Assembly (NCBI GenBank): GCA_900539765.1
Contig: UQDF01000014.1
Coordinates: 1-40,137 of the forward strand
Source: an uncultured Porphyromonas sp.
GTDB lineage: Bacteria > Bacteroidota > Bacteroidia > Bacteroidales > Porphyromonadaceae
Length of the DNA: 40,137 nucleotides
Direction of reading: 5' to 3'
Shown: positions 33,085-40,137 of the stretch, piece after piece
Numbering within the stretch: the stretch's first letter is position 1
Layout: each line of letters starts with the position of its first letter
The notes under the pieces: model-generated
Databases searched by the model: none
What the model was told of the DNA's origin: nothing
What the model saw: only the letters and a program-made list of their open reading frames with translations
Translations under genes and position numbers: made by a program

Positions 33085-34449
33085 ATGTCTCCCACCAATC
33101 GCATTTTCAGGCCTATCCAGAGGTTTACAATCCGTAAAGTAGACTCTTCCGTCGTACTCTTTCTCGCGACCATCATAGCACTTATTGTGGCCAATAGTCC
33201 TCTCAGAGATCTATACCATAGCCTGCTCGCTATGCCGATCAACCTAAACATCCTGGGGGTCGACATATTTCAGCATCATGGAGAGCCTATGAGCTTCTTG
33301 CTTTTTGCTAATGATGTGCTGATGGTATTCTTTTTCTTTGTTGTAGGGCTAGATATCAAGCAGCAACTTCTCGTAGGGGAGCTCTCCTCTGTCAAAAAAG
33401 CAATGATGCCTGTCGTGGGGGCCATCGGAGGGATGATCGTTCCGATCCTCCTTTTCTTACTGATCGCTCCATCTGGCGACGCCAGCCGAGGTGCTGCCAT
33501 CCCAATGGCCACAGATATAGCCTTCGTCCTAGCGGTACTGATGGTGCTAAAGGATCACGTACCCGTCTCGCTACGTGTCTTTATGACCACGCTAGCAGTA
33601 GCTGACGATATAGGAGGTATCATCGTGATAGCGCTCTTTTACTCCTCAGGGATCAATCTACTGATGCTGGGGATCGGCCTAGCGATAGTTGCCCTCCTAG
33701 CTATCTTAGGACGCATAGGGGTTCGCCGTATTTGGCTATACATGGTCGGACTCTTTTTCGTATGGTTCTTCTTCCTACAGAGCGGTATCCACACTACCAT
33801 TGCAGGTGTTATGGTCGCTCTGACGGTACCTATGACGACTTCTGTCTCTCGGCACCAGCTGAGCCATCTCGCAGGTACAGTCTCTAAGATGTTGCCACAT
33901 ACAGAGGATGCGCAAAAGGGTCAGACCATACACCTTGATGAAGCAGATATTGCCTTGATCAATAGCTTGCGCCAGTCGGCTACACGAGCTATTCCTCCAG
34001 TGCAGCGCCTAGAGCATGCGCTCACGAGCTGGGTCAACTACTTGATCTTACCGATCTTTGCATTTGTCAATGCAGGCATCGACTTCTCCACCTTTGCTAT
34101 GGGTGGTATCTCAGCGCTTCCCGTTGCAGTCACGCTGGGTCTATTCATCGGTAAGCCTGTCGGCATCTTCCTCTTTACCTACGTCTATATCCGTCTCACG
34201 AAGCATCAGTGGAGTGAGGATGTCTACCCCGCCCTACTCTTTGCGGTATCTATATTGGGAGGTATAGGCTTTACAGTTTCCATGTTTATAGCTAGTCTGT
34301 CGTACGATGTGCAGCTACACCTAGACTGGCTCAGCGAGGCCAAGCTAGGTATCCTAGTAGGCAGCCTTATATCAGGTGTAGTGGGCTATATCGCAGTGCT
34401 TGCCGTGGGTAAGCGACATCAAGAGAAGATGGCTCAAAAGGCCAACTAA
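33085..34449 (+). CDS. nhaA: Na+/H+ antiporter NhaA
   Basis: This 454-aa protein has about 12 membrane helices. The hallmark is TLAVADDIGGIIVIALFY with the paired aspartates at about residues 174-175 that bind Na+ or H+, plus AAIPMATDIAFVLAVL and FVNAGIDFS. A cytosolic loop at about 255-300 is longer than in E. coli NhaA, as is usual in Bacteroidetes. It extrudes Na+ using the proton gradient. Together with the CPA1 gene upstream it makes a cation-homeostasis pair, each with its own promoter and terminator. Confidence 0.94.
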   Translation: MSPTNRIFRPIQRFTIRKVDSSVVLFLATIIALIVANSPLRDLYHSLLAMPINLNILGVDIFQHHGEPMSFLLFANDVLMVFFFFVVGLDIKQQLLVGELSSVKKAMMPVVGAIGGMIVPILLFLLIAPSGDASRGAAIPMATDIAFVLAVLMVLKDHVPVSLRVFMTTLAVADDIGGIIVIALFYSSGINLLMLGIGLAIVALLAILGRIGVRRIWLYMVGLFFVWFFFLQSGIHTTIAGVMVALTVPMTTSVSRHQLSHLAGTVSKMLPHTEDAQKGQTIHLDEADIALINSLRQSATRAIPPVQRLEHALTSWVNYLILPIFAFVNAGIDFSTFAMGGISALPVAVTLGLFIGKPVGIFLFTYVYIRLTKHQWSEDVYPALLFAVSILGGIGFTVSMFIASLSYDVQLHLDWLSEAKLGILVGSLISGVVGYIAVLAVGKRHQEKMAQKAN

Positions 34450-34465
34450 GTGACGATGTATGCGG

Positions 34466-34508
34466 ATCTCCACGTGAGGAAATTGAAATCCTCACGTGGA
34501 GATTTTTT
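34466..34508 (+). terminator. nhaA terminator (left hairpin of repeat C)
   Basis: ATCTCCACGTGAGGA (34466-34480) and TCCTCACGTGGAGAT (34489-34503) form a perfect 15-bp stem, followed by a run of T. Confidence 0.85.
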
Positions 34509-34633
34509 ATTCTCCACGTGGGCGAGAAACATTTCCTCCGAAGTTTCATTTGATTCCTCCGAAGTTTTATTTCGTCCCTACGTGCAGAATGTTTGATCTC
34601 CACGTGGGGATTCCGAAATATCCCCGTGGATAT
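34466..34633 (+). repeat. Dispersed tripartite dyad repeat, copy C
   Basis: The left hairpin is described as the nhaA terminator. The central core (34531-34573) carries the two CCTCCGAAGTTT units between imperfect arms containing CTCCACGTGGGCGAG and CCCTACGTGCAG. The right hairpin is ATCTCCACGTGGGGAT (34596-34611) with ATATCCCCGTGGATAT (34618-34633). It lies between convergent nhaA and the response regulator. Confidence 0.85.
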
Positions 34634-34736
34634 TTTAGATTACGCCACCTGGACATAGTCGCTTGATACAAATCATAGATTGATGCCCGCTTATAGCCTT
34701 AAGTTATGTCAGGCTTGTATTAGGTCACTATAGGTC

Positions 34737-34788
34737 AAAAAAAGCCAGTGGCGACGAAGGCACTAGGACCCTCGTCGCCACTGGCTTG
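34737..34788 (-). terminator. Terminator of the response-regulator gene
   Basis: On the minus strand AAGCCAGTGGCGACGA pairs perfectly with TCGTCGCCACTGGCTT over 16 bp, followed by a run of T. It is the end of the minus-strand cluster. Confidence 0.92.
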
Positions 34789-34824
34789 TGAGCTTTGTAT
34801 CTTTACCCTCTATGGAGGGTATGA

Positions 34825-35556
34825 CTAGACTTTTTTGATCTGCTCTTTGGGGATCTCTCTCATCGGAGTCACAAGACGATAACCCTTGCCATGTACATTT
34901 TTAATCTCTAGCGATGGATCTGCCTTGAGGATCTTACGGAGCTTGGTCACGTAGACATCCATGCTACGAGCATTGAAGTAGTTGGCATCCGCCCAGATAG
35001 TCTTTAGAGCATAGTCTCTCTCGAGTGTCTCGTTGGCATATACGCAGAAGAGTGATAGCAGTTCGTTTTCCTTTGTGGTTAGGGTGAGTACCTTGCCATC
35101 CTCAGTTGTAAGGGTCTGCTTCTTCGTATCAAATAGTAGCTTACCTAGCTGATAGAACTGCTGCTCCTCATGCTCCTCACCGATGATGCGTCGCATGATT
35201 GCTGAGATACGAGCCTCTAGCTCTTGCATACTAAAGGGCTTTGTGATGTAGTCGTCAGCTCCGAGCTTGAAGCCACGTAGTACATCTTTCTTTTGATCCT
35301 TTGCAGTGACAAATATGATAGGGATATTGGGGTTAGCATCGCGTATCTGCTTAGCCAGCTCGAATCCATCCATCTTAGGCATCATGACATCAATAAGGCA
35401 GAGAGCATAGTCTTCCTTACCAAAGGCCTCTAGCCCCGTTTCGCCATCTGTAAAGAGGTCTACCTCATAGTCCTTTGCTATAAGGTACTCTTGAAGCATC
35501 AAGCCCAAGCTCTCATCGTCTTCGCAGAGGAATACTCTAATCTCTTTATTATTCAT
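34825..35556 (-). CDS. Response regulator, OmpR/PhoB family (RprY-like)
   Basis: This 243-aa protein has a receiver domain at residues 5-120: acidic pocket EDD (12-14), phosphoacceptor D56 in CLIDVMMPKMDG, T84 and K106 (ITKPF). A winged-helix Trans_reg_C domain follows at about 135-232, including LTTKENELLSLF and the recognition part RSMDVYVTKLRKIL. It resembles RprY of Bacteroides and Porphyromonas. It follows the sensor kinase by 68 bp on the same strand, so they should form a two-component pair. Confidence 0.9.
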   Translation of the reverse strand: MNNKEIRVFLCEDDESLGLMLQEYLIAKDYEVDLFTDGETGLEAFGKEDYALCLIDVMMPKMDGFELAKQIRDANPNIPIIFVTAKDQKKDVLRGFKLGADDYITKPFSMQELEARISAIMRRIIGEEHEEQQFYQLGKLLFDTKKQTLTTEDGKVLTLTTKENELLSLFCVYANETLERDYALKTIWADANYFNARSMDVYVTKLRKILKADPSLEIKNVHGKGYRLVTPMREIPKEQIKKV

Positions 35557-35624
35557 AGCTGTTATTTGGTTGATTGTGAATTGTCTAGTTTATTGTTAGT
35601 TAGATGTTATTGAGTGAGAAAGGT

Positions 35625-37214
35625 TTACTTTGCCTTATTATTTATTTTAACTTTACTCTGTACTAAAAATGGGATACGGAGTGACATCTTAGTGCCCTCG
35701 CCGAGCTTACTAAAGACCTTGACTTCGCCTCCCATACCTTGGATAGCCCGCTGTACGTAAGCAAGACCGAGACCAAAGCCCTTGACATCATGACGATCAC
35801 CCGTATGGACGCGATAGAACTGATCGAAGATGTGCGCCCTATCCTGACGAGAGATACCGATACCATTATCTTGTATATCTATGATCAAGTAGGTTTCATC
35901 ATTTCGCGTGGTGAGCGTGATGATCGGTGGTATATCCTCCTTGCGATACTTCAGACTATTGTCTATCACATTAGATATAACGTTTTGGAAAGCTATTTTA
36001 TCACATAGGACTCTGTGGTAGTCAGCCTCTAGAGCTAATACGAGCTCTCCGTGAGCCTCCGTGAGCTTCATACTATAGGCACTGCTTAGATCTCTAATCT
36101 CTTCGTGAGCATCTAGCTCCACAGGGTAGGTCTTGAGCACACCACGCTCCATCGTTGAGGACTGTAAGACTTGATCTACTAGTAGCGTGAGCCGATCTAC
36201 CTCCTTAAGCATCGTCTGAGTGATGCGCTTACGTCTCTCTTCAGACTCCTCAACAGAAGGATCTTCGAGCATCTCACAGGCTAGACGTATGGAACTCACG
36301 GGCGTCTTAAGTTCATGAGTCATATTACTCACAAAATCCTTACGCTCACGCAGATAGTGCTGCTGTCGTACGAGGATCACAATGGCTAGTAAACTAAGCA
36401 TCACGATCACTAGCAGCGTAGCAGCTGAGGGTAGCGTATAGATTATATTGCCCATGTGATGATTGTGATTTGTAAAGATCAACTCAATATAAGGCAACCG
36501 TAGCTCGTCTTGTGTATCTAGATAGGAACTTGATCGGACGAAAAGATCCCTCCGCAACACGAGGGGGGTGCCTCGTGAAGAGTCGTAAGTGTCTGGTACT
36601 GTCGTGTAGACTGGCTGCCCCTTACGATCATAGATGGTAAACTCAAACTCCTCTGTGATACCTACCAGCTCCAACTCACGCACTAGTGCGCTCTGCAGGA
36701 AGTCTACATTGATCCTCTGTCTGAGAGGCTGATCATTGCGCTTGAGTATGGTGCGTAGTACCACCTCATCGAGGAGATTACGATGGTAGAAGTAAGTGTT
36801 GAGGAGCTTGCTCTGCAAAGCTTTAGTATGCTCTTTATCCTGCTTATTCACACGAGCTTCTGCCCATGGAGGGCAGGTACCTCGCTCTGAGTTGCCATAG
36901 CCATTCCACACTTCACTTCCATCAGACATATAGCTCTGCGAGATCGTACCTAACCCATCCGCACCAGCCTGAAGGGATTCTTGCAGACCAAATCTCTTCA
37001 CATCGTTTTGCGTGAGTACAGAACGCAACTGACGCTCTACCTCGTCTTGCTCCAACGAGCGTGAGACTTCATCCAATGCTCTCTGAGCCAAAGTCTCAAA
37101 GTAGTCATTGTATAGCTCAGTGACGTAGCTAAAGTTTCTCAATTGCAGTAGTATGGCCGCTGTAGCAATTGTCACTAGCAAGATGATTATGGTCCAAATA
37201 GTTCGCTTTCCCAC
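35625..37214 (-). CDS. Sensor histidine kinase (RprX-like)
   Basis: This 529-aa protein has membrane segments at about 5-25 and 258-283 with a periplasmic sensor region of about 230 residues between. The cytosolic kinase follows: H-box FVSNMTHELKTPVSSIR with H300, N-box NVISNVIDNSLKY, G1 IDIQDNGIGIS and G2 GFGLGLAYVQ. There is no clear HAMP domain. The signal is unknown. It pairs with the regulator directly downstream. Confidence 0.9.
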   Translation of the reverse strand: MGKRTIWTIIILLVTIATAAILLQLRNFSYVTELYNDYFETLAQRALDEVSRSLEQDEVERQLRSVLTQNDVKRFGLQESLQAGADGLGTISQSYMSDGSEVWNGYGNSERGTCPPWAEARVNKQDKEHTKALQSKLLNTYFYHRNLLDEVVLRTILKRNDQPLRQRINVDFLQSALVRELELVGITEEFEFTIYDRKGQPVYTTVPDTYDSSRGTPLVLRRDLFVRSSSYLDTQDELRLPYIELIFTNHNHHMGNIIYTLPSAATLLVIVMLSLLAIVILVRQQHYLRERKDFVSNMTHELKTPVSSIRLACEMLEDPSVEESEERRKRITQTMLKEVDRLTLLVDQVLQSSTMERGVLKTYPVELDAHEEIRDLSSAYSMKLTEAHGELVLALEADYHRVLCDKIAFQNVISNVIDNSLKYRKEDIPPIITLTTRNDETYLIIDIQDNGIGISRQDRAHIFDQFYRVHTGDRHDVKGFGLGLAYVQRAIQGMGGEVKVFSKLGEGTKMSLRIPFLVQSKVKINNKAK

Positions 37215-37256
37215 GTCAGTTACCTTCTTTTCGTACGCAAGTACGATACTTTTTGA

Positions 37257-37832
37257 TTAGAGCTTGATTTGGTCTATATGTATGAGCTCATCTAAGTCGA
37301 TCGTCGTCACGCTACCATAGGGTAGGATCTGTGCGAAAGCCTCTTGTAGCGTGATGCGACCCGCCATAGCTCTTACAGCATTGATAACACCACCATGAGA
37401 GAAGAGGAGTACACGCTGAGCCCCTGATGTGTAGAGTTCATCAAGCAGCTCTGCGACACGCCGTGCTAAGTCCCGTAGAGACTCACCCCGAGGAGCTGGC
37501 TGATCGATGAAGTACTCAAAAAAGGCTGATACCTCCTGCTCCTTCTCGAGGATGCTATCCCAATGCTTCCCCTCCCAATCGCCAAAGTTCATCTCTTTCA
37601 GACGATCGTCCATCTCTATAGAAGTCTCTTGGGGTACGCAGTGCTGTGCTAGCTTGAGCGCACGAGTCAATGGACTAGAGAGGATGCGGTCATATAGAGA
37701 CGGATCTATCTGAGCAGCTACACGAGGGGCCTCCTCGTCAAATGTATCTGCCAGTGGTATGTCTGTATTGCCATAGCAGATGACCTGCCACTCAGGAGAT
37801 ACTGCGGTATGTCTGACCAATGTTATCTGCAT
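37257..37832 (-). CDS. Histidine phosphatase, CobC/alpha-ribazole phosphatase-like
   Basis: This 191-aa protein belongs to the phosphoglycerate-mutase-like superfamily. The phosphate-accepting motif is LVRHTAV (RHT, residues 6-8), with SSPLTRALKLAQ, the acidic LKEMNFGDWEGKHW and the second catalytic His in LLFSHGGVINAVRA. The YGNTDIPL motif fits alpha-ribazole-5'-phosphate phosphatase (late cobalamin assembly). No other cobalamin gene is nearby, so the substrate is uncertain. It lies between the S4 gene and the sensor kinase on the same strand. Confidence 0.8.
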   Translation of the reverse strand: MQITLVRHTAVSPEWQVICYGNTDIPLADTFDEEAPRVAAQIDPSLYDRILSSPLTRALKLAQHCVPQETSIEMDDRLKEMNFGDWEGKHWDSILEKEQEVSAFFEYFIDQPAPRGESLRDLARRVAELLDELYTSGAQRVLLFSHGGVINAVRAMAGRITLQEAFAQILPYGSVTTIDLDELIHIDQIKL

Positions 37833-37884
37833 CCTTTCGCTTCTTTTTATCTATTCATATCCAGCGACATGATAGGTGATGGAC

Positions 37885-38346
37885 TCACCACCTATCGTCA
37901 TTGTTAAAGTCTTTGCCTCGATTATCACGTCGACGACTATGGGTGTCTCCTCCTTTAGCTTTGTAAGGCTTATTGCCCTTGGAGTGTCCCTTGGAGTCTC
38001 TAGGCTCATCACCATATCGGTCTGACCTCATTCTCTTTGGGCCAGACTTGGCAGGACGATTGGAGCGTCCTCCACCTCGTGGAGTGTACTCTCTGTCGGC
38101 ATCTCTAGACTCTCGCTCCTCTTGCTGAGCCTCTAGGTAGTGCTTCATCGAGAGAGCTTCACGCAAGATGTCGTTGACAGGGAGTTCCTCGCCGTCTAGC
38201 GTCACGATATCATCTTCCACGACAATATCCGTTAGCTCAGCCCGCTCGCCATTGAGCGTGACACGCCCAGCGACAATATACTTCTCCACTTCACGGCGCG
38301 ATCCGATACCAGCATCGCTCAGAAGTTTGTTGATACGCAAACTCAT
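37885..38346 (-). CDS. S4-domain RNA-binding protein with Arg/Gly-rich tail
   Basis: This 153-aa protein has an S4 domain at residues 1-50 (LRINKLLSDAGIGSRREVEK, then VTLNGERAE and DGEELPV), as at the N-terminus of RluB/RsuA pseudouridine synthases. Residues about 75-153 are disordered and rich in Arg, Gly, Lys and Asp (TPRGGGRSNRPAKSGPKRMR). The pseudouridine synthase catalytic domain is absent. It may be a free-standing S4 protein or the remains of an RluB-like enzyme. The ribosome-associated role is an inference. Confidence 0.75.
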   Translation of the reverse strand: MSLRINKLLSDAGIGSRREVEKYIVAGRVTLNGERAELTDIVVEDDIVTLDGEELPVNDILREALSMKHYLEAQQEERESRDADREYTPRGGGRSNRPAKSGPKRMRSDRYGDEPRDSKGHSKGNKPYKAKGGDTHSRRRDNRGKDFNNDDRW

Positions 38347-38399
38347 GATTCAGTCGTTATATATAAAGTTTAGTTCATTGATTATTTCGATCTGTGTAG

Positions 38400-39932
38400 C
38401 TATAGCTGGATCTCCTCTATAGCATACTGCATACGTCGCACACTCTCGGGGATGCCCAGCAGGTATATGATCTCATGGATACGTGCTCCACGAGGAGCTC
38501 CCACGAGCGCCATACGTATACCGTTCATCACCTTACCCATAGGTAGCTCATCACCATTGATCTTGTCGTAAAGTGCCTGCTCGATTGTGTCTAGCGAGGC
38601 CTCACTCGGGAGTCCCTCGAGGAGCGTGATGATCTGCTGTAAGTAGCTAGGGGTCTCCTCCTTCCAGTGCTTCTTGAGTCCCTTAGCATCGTACTCGGTA
38701 GGCGCTACGAAGAAGTAAAGCACCTCGGGGAGTAAGTCAGGTAGTAGCTGCGCCTTATCGCGGATCGTCAAGAGTACGTCTCGTAGCTGCTCGTCTGAAG
38801 GATTCAAGCCTCGCTCACTGAGAGCTGGGCGTATATAGGCCATGAGACGCTCTACAGGTATTAGCTGTATGTACTGATGATTAAACCACTTGGCCTTTTC
38901 GAAGTCAAATCGTGCACCACTCTTGCTACAACGATCTAGCGAAAAGGCGGAGATGAGCTCGGATGAGATAGGCTCTTGAGGATCGGCAAAAAGCTCCTGG
39001 TCAGTACCTGGGTTCCACCCTAAGAGTGCTAAGAAGTTGCTCACAGCCTCTGGTAGATAGCCCTGCTCACGATAGCCCATAGATATAGAGCCATCCTCAG
39101 GATTGCGCCACTCTAGCGGGAAGACGGGGAAGCCTAGCTTGTCTCCATCACGCTTGCTGAGCTTACCACTACCCTGAGGCTTCAAGAGGAGCGAGAGGTG
39201 TGCAAACTGGGGCATCGAGTCTTTCCAGCCAAAAGCCTCATAGAGCAAAACATGCAGTGGAGCGCTTGGCAGCCACTCCTCACCACGGATCACATGCGAG
39301 ATCTGCATCAGGTGATCATCGACGATATTGGCTAGATGGTAGGTAGGCAGGTCGTCTGCACTCTTGTAGAGTACCTTGTCGTCTAGCTGTGCGGAGCTGA
39401 TGACCACCTTGCCACGGATTAAGTCATCGACCTCAACCTCTCGATCAGGGTCTACCTTAAAGCGTACCACGTACTCCTCGCCAGACTCCAGCAGACGAGA
39501 CACCTCCTCGCTGGGTAGCGAGAGGCTATTGCGCATCTTAGCTCGGGTAGAGGCATCATAGCTAAAGTTGGGCATCTCCTGTCGCGCCTGCTCTAGCTCC
39601 TCCATAGTATCAAAAGCGTAGTACGCTGCACCACGCTCTATGAGCTGCTGCACATACTCTCGATAGATATCCCGTCTCTCACTCTGACGATAGGGACCAT
39701 AGGGCTGATTATCACTACCGATGCCCTCGTCGATCTCTATCCCTAGCCACTGTAGTGACTCGATGATATAATCTTCAGCTCCAGGCACAAAGCGCTTGCT
39801 GTCCGTATCCTCTATACGTAGCACCATAGTGCCACCATGATGACGTGCGAAAAGATAATTAAAGAGTGCTGTCCGCACGCCTCCTATGTGTAGAGGACCC
39901 GTGGGACTAGGCGCAAATCTAACTCGAACCAT
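38400..39932 (-). CDS. gltX: Glutamyl-tRNA synthetase
   Basis: This 510-aa class I synthetase attaches glutamate to tRNA-Glu (and possibly tRNA-Gln in organisms using the amidotransferase route). The start motif RFAPSPTGPLHIGGVRTALF holds the HIGH-type signature. The KMSKS-type loop is KLSKRDGDKLGFPV. A C-terminal anticodon-binding helical domain follows. It is first in the minus-strand cluster and has a perfect -7 element upstream. Confidence 0.95.
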   Translation of the reverse strand: MVRVRFAPSPTGPLHIGGVRTALFNYLFARHHGGTMVLRIEDTDSKRFVPGAEDYIIESLQWLGIEIDEGIGSDNQPYGPYRQSERRDIYREYVQQLIERGAAYYAFDTMEELEQARQEMPNFSYDASTRAKMRNSLSLPSEEVSRLLESGEEYVVRFKVDPDREVEVDDLIRGKVVISSAQLDDKVLYKSADDLPTYHLANIVDDHLMQISHVIRGEEWLPSAPLHVLLYEAFGWKDSMPQFAHLSLLLKPQGSGKLSKRDGDKLGFPVFPLEWRNPEDGSISMGYREQGYLPEAVSNFLALLGWNPGTDQELFADPQEPISSELISAFSLDRCSKSGARFDFEKAKWFNHQYIQLIPVERLMAYIRPALSERGLNPSDEQLRDVLLTIRDKAQLLPDLLPEVLYFFVAPTEYDAKGLKKHWKEETPSYLQQIITLLEGLPSEASLDTIEQALYDKINGDELPMGKVMNGIRMALVGAPRGARIHEIIYLLGIPESVRRMQYAIEEIQL

Positions 39933-40043
39933 TACTGTCTTCCTTTATTACTATTTATTGCTTACTCAGCCCTTTAGTTTGTTTTTAGTTAGCAGCACGT
40001 TAGATCAGATAGCTCTATGTGCCGATTCTTTATAAACGTGCCA

Positions 40044-40051
40044 CAAAGATA
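40044..40051 (-). promoter_or_regulatory. -7 element of the gltX promoter
   Basis: On the minus strand TATCTTTG matches TAnnTTTG exactly, giving a leader of about 105 nt. The -33 region is not conserved. Confidence 0.55.
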
Positions 40052-40082
40052 GTAAAAAGTGGGGTCTTTCTCTACAGGTGCA

Positions 40083-40136
40083 CGTATATTCAATTAGTAA
40101 ATGCAACTCATACCTACAAAAAATGGATCGCACCCT
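40083..40136. repeat. 54-bp terminal inverted repeat, right copy
   Basis: This is the reverse complement of positions 1-54. It lies about 30 bp upstream of the predicted gltX promoter and about 150 bp upstream of the gltX start. One further base follows it at the window end. Confidence 0.9.
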
Positions 40137-40137
40137 A

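Noticed and set aside
1..40137. A 40-kb composite transposon bounded by the terminal inverted repeats
   Set aside because: The interior holds essential chromosomal genes (gltX, parE, murF, recF) and no transposase; an assembly or repeat boundary is far more likely.

Overview
The window looks like a chromosomal contig from a Bacteroidales bacterium, most likely a Porphyromonas or a close relative. Four observations support this: strong Bacteroidetes promoters (TTTG or TTG, about 19-20 nt, TAnnTTTG) in front of many genes; a Mfa1-like type V fimbrilin; a DUF5686 outer-membrane barrel protein; and the serC-serA-DUF1015 block. No rRNA, tRNA or CRISPR array was seen. The two ends of the window carry the same 54-bp sequence in opposite orientation, which is probably where assembly stopped at a repeat.

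Positions 1-4250 are accessory DNA. A HigBA toxin-antitoxin pair sits beside the wreck of a larger tailed-phage (Mu-like) prophage. That remnant holds a ParB-like gene stopped by an in-frame TGA. It also holds a MuF head-morphogenesis protein fused to a papain-fold/deamidase-like toxin, broken by a frameshift, a 175-bp MITE-like insertion and an in-frame TAA that cuts the catalytic Cys from the His/Asp. An XRE regulator follows at 4256-4756, then about 600 bp of non-coding DNA, then pyrK-pyrD.

Positions 7203-12411 hold an apparently complete integrated ssDNA microvirus (Microviridae, about 5.19 kb as a circle), all on the minus strand: Rep (HUH), a 42-aa membrane peptide, a P5-like probable peptidoglycan hydrolase, major capsid VP1, pilot VP2, a 46-aa membrane peptide and a small scaffold-like protein. 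It is bounded by 23-bp dif-like repeats, as expected of XerCD-mediated integration. The only good promoter for rep lies at the far end of the integrated element. It would face rep, across the dif site, only in the excised circle. Integration therefore appears to disconnect the replication gene from its promoter, a simple candidate lysogeny switch. The two membrane peptides and the hydrolase form a candidate lysis module, which is unusual for a microvirus.

The rest is core genome. On the plus strand come the Mfa1-like fimbrilin, fabK-dapA-recF, serC-serA-DUF1015 (serine synthesis), a GNAT-like acyltransferase, then parE-coaD-murF-rpoN-DUF5686, and two cation/proton antiporters (CPA1/NhaP2-like and NhaA). 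On the minus strand, gltX, an S4-domain protein, a histidine phosphatase, a sensor kinase and a response regulator run toward nhaA.

A dispersed intergenic repeat occurs three times (about 150, 17412 and 34466). Each copy has a conserved core with a duplicated CCTCCGAAGTTT unit, flanked by CACGTG- or TACGTA-type dyads. In two copies the first hairpin also forms the terminator of the upstream gene. The arms change sequence but keep dyad symmetry, so this looks like a real structural repeat family.
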